DNA of 6,211 bases. Source: Candidatus Omnitrophota bacterium (lineage in GTDB: Bacteria; Omnitrophota; Gorgyraeia; B26-G9). This document shows positions 5,902-6,211 of this stretch, piece after piece. The position numbers and the translations under genes are program-made. Position 1 is the stretch's first letter, and each line of letters starts with the position of its first letter. A model generated the notes under the pieces. That model made no database searches and had not been told where the DNA came from. It worked only from the letters and a program-made list of their open reading frames with translations. The stretch spans positions 1 to 6,211 of the forward strand of contig QNCH01000102.1 of the NCBI GenBank assembly GCA_003645745.1. The letters are read 5' to 3'.

Positions 5902-6001
5902 GTATATACCCGAACGTAATAGGTTTGGCTTAAGTCAGAACGTTCCAAGATGCAGCACAGGGAAACACCTAAATTTTACAAACCTATTACGTTTGAGTAT
6001 A
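5902..6001. repeat. MITE-like element with terminal inverted repeats (copy D)
   Basis: The left end, 5902-5927 (GTATATACCC to GGTTTG), is the inverted form of the right end, 5979-6001 (CAAACCTATT to GAGTATA). They differ at two positions over the shared core. About 50 bases lie between them (GCTTAAGTCAGAACG onward), and these also occur, diverged, at 69-116. It is the only copy here with both ends in place. There is no coding capacity and no transposase nearby, so any movement would need proteins supplied elsewhere. I cannot identify a clear target duplication. The unit starts directly after the secretin stop codon and could also serve as a 3' hairpin for that mRNA. Confidence 0.75.
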
Positions 6002-6128
6002 AGTCTAATTGAATGTAGTAGGAATTTTCTTTTTAAGTTGTTTAGTTGCAAAATGTTACAAAAAGAAGCTGCGTTGGGTTGTAGCCTTGTAAGTGACCGT
6101 AAAGAAATAAAGTTTACATTTATAGCCA
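6002..6128. other. Non-coding spacer between repeat units
   Basis: AT-rich DNA follows the element. The only short frame (ATG 6053 to TGA 6157, 34 codons) lacks a ribosome site and runs into the next repeat, so I do not call a gene. No promoter with both boxes is evident. Confidence 0.6.
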
Positions 6129-6211
6129 CAGATTTAGGTCAGATTTGTCTGATCTGAATAAACGATTTTCACGGCGTACTTGAGGTACATTGAGGAAATC
6201 GTGATTGAAGA
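6129..6211 (+). repeat. Stem-loop repeat module (copy B), cut by the window end
   Basis: CAGATTTAGGTCAGATTTG aligns with 3349-3367. ACGATTT (6162-6168) pairs perfectly with AAATCGT (6196-6202). Inside, GTAC (6176-6179) pairs with GTAC (6185-6188) over TTGAG. The downstream GATTGAAGA (6203-6211) is identical to 71-79 in copy A, where it also follows a hairpin ending TTGAGG and an outer stem. This is therefore the left and central part of an A-like unit that should continue past the window. Confidence 0.65.

Noticed and set aside
119..6001. Repeat cores as a CRISPR array
   Set aside because: The copies are hundreds to thousands of bases apart, lie in both orientations and have no regular spacers or cas genes.
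5935..6129. Minus-strand frame of 64 codons at the 3' end
   Set aside because: It overlaps the MITE-like element and has no convincing ribosome site.
6053..6157. Small ORF of 34 codons
   Set aside because: There is no ribosome site, and its end lies inside the repeat module.

Overview
The window is AT-rich and carries two short gene clusters, both on the + strand, for a type II secretion / type IV pilus-like machine. An outer-membrane secretin with a signal peptide means a Gram-negative (diderm) cell. The low GC content, the PilX-type protein with a long repetitive C-terminal half and the dense intergenic palindromes remind me of uncultured phyla such as Omnitrophota. That placement is a guess from style, not from a marker gene.

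Layout. Bases 1-160 hold a large palindromic repeat. Bases 161-2816 hold three consecutive genes: a GspI/PilV-like minor pseudopilin (161-550), a GspJ/PilW-like minor pseudopilin (553-1122) and a GspK/PilX-like protein (1140-2816). The third gene is cut by one in-frame TAA at 1833-1835, after which the same frame stays open for 326 more codons. Bases 2817-3466 are non-coding and hold repeats, a nested hairpin block, a C9 tract and a good sigma-70-type promoter. Bases 3467-5901 hold a GspC/PilP-like inner-membrane protein and a GspD-like secretin that overlap by 16 bases. Bases 5902-6211 are again non-coding and repeat-rich.

The genes fit one machine. The I-J-K-like proteins would form the tip of a pseudopilus in the periplasm. 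The GspC-like protein would link the inner-membrane platform to the secretin, which forms the outer-membrane pore. The ATPase (GspE), platform protein (GspF), major pseudopilin (GspG) and prepilin peptidase are not in the window.

The most unusual content is a family of intergenic repeats. A 23-26 bp core (begins CAAACCWATT, ends GTATATAC) occurs four times in direct orientation, at 119, 2879, 3301 and 5979, and once inverted at 5902-5927. The copies sit just outside both gene clusters. At 5902-6001 two cores form terminal inverted repeats of a roughly 100 bp MITE-like unit that starts on the base after the secretin stop codon. At 1-144 two such units appear to meet head to head around a perfect hairpin. 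A second shared module (TAGGTTGGA-type upstream arm plus a hairpin within a stem) occurs at about 10-80, 3349-3423 and 6129-6211, with different stem sequences that each still pair. I found no transposase, CRISPR array, tRNA or rRNA.
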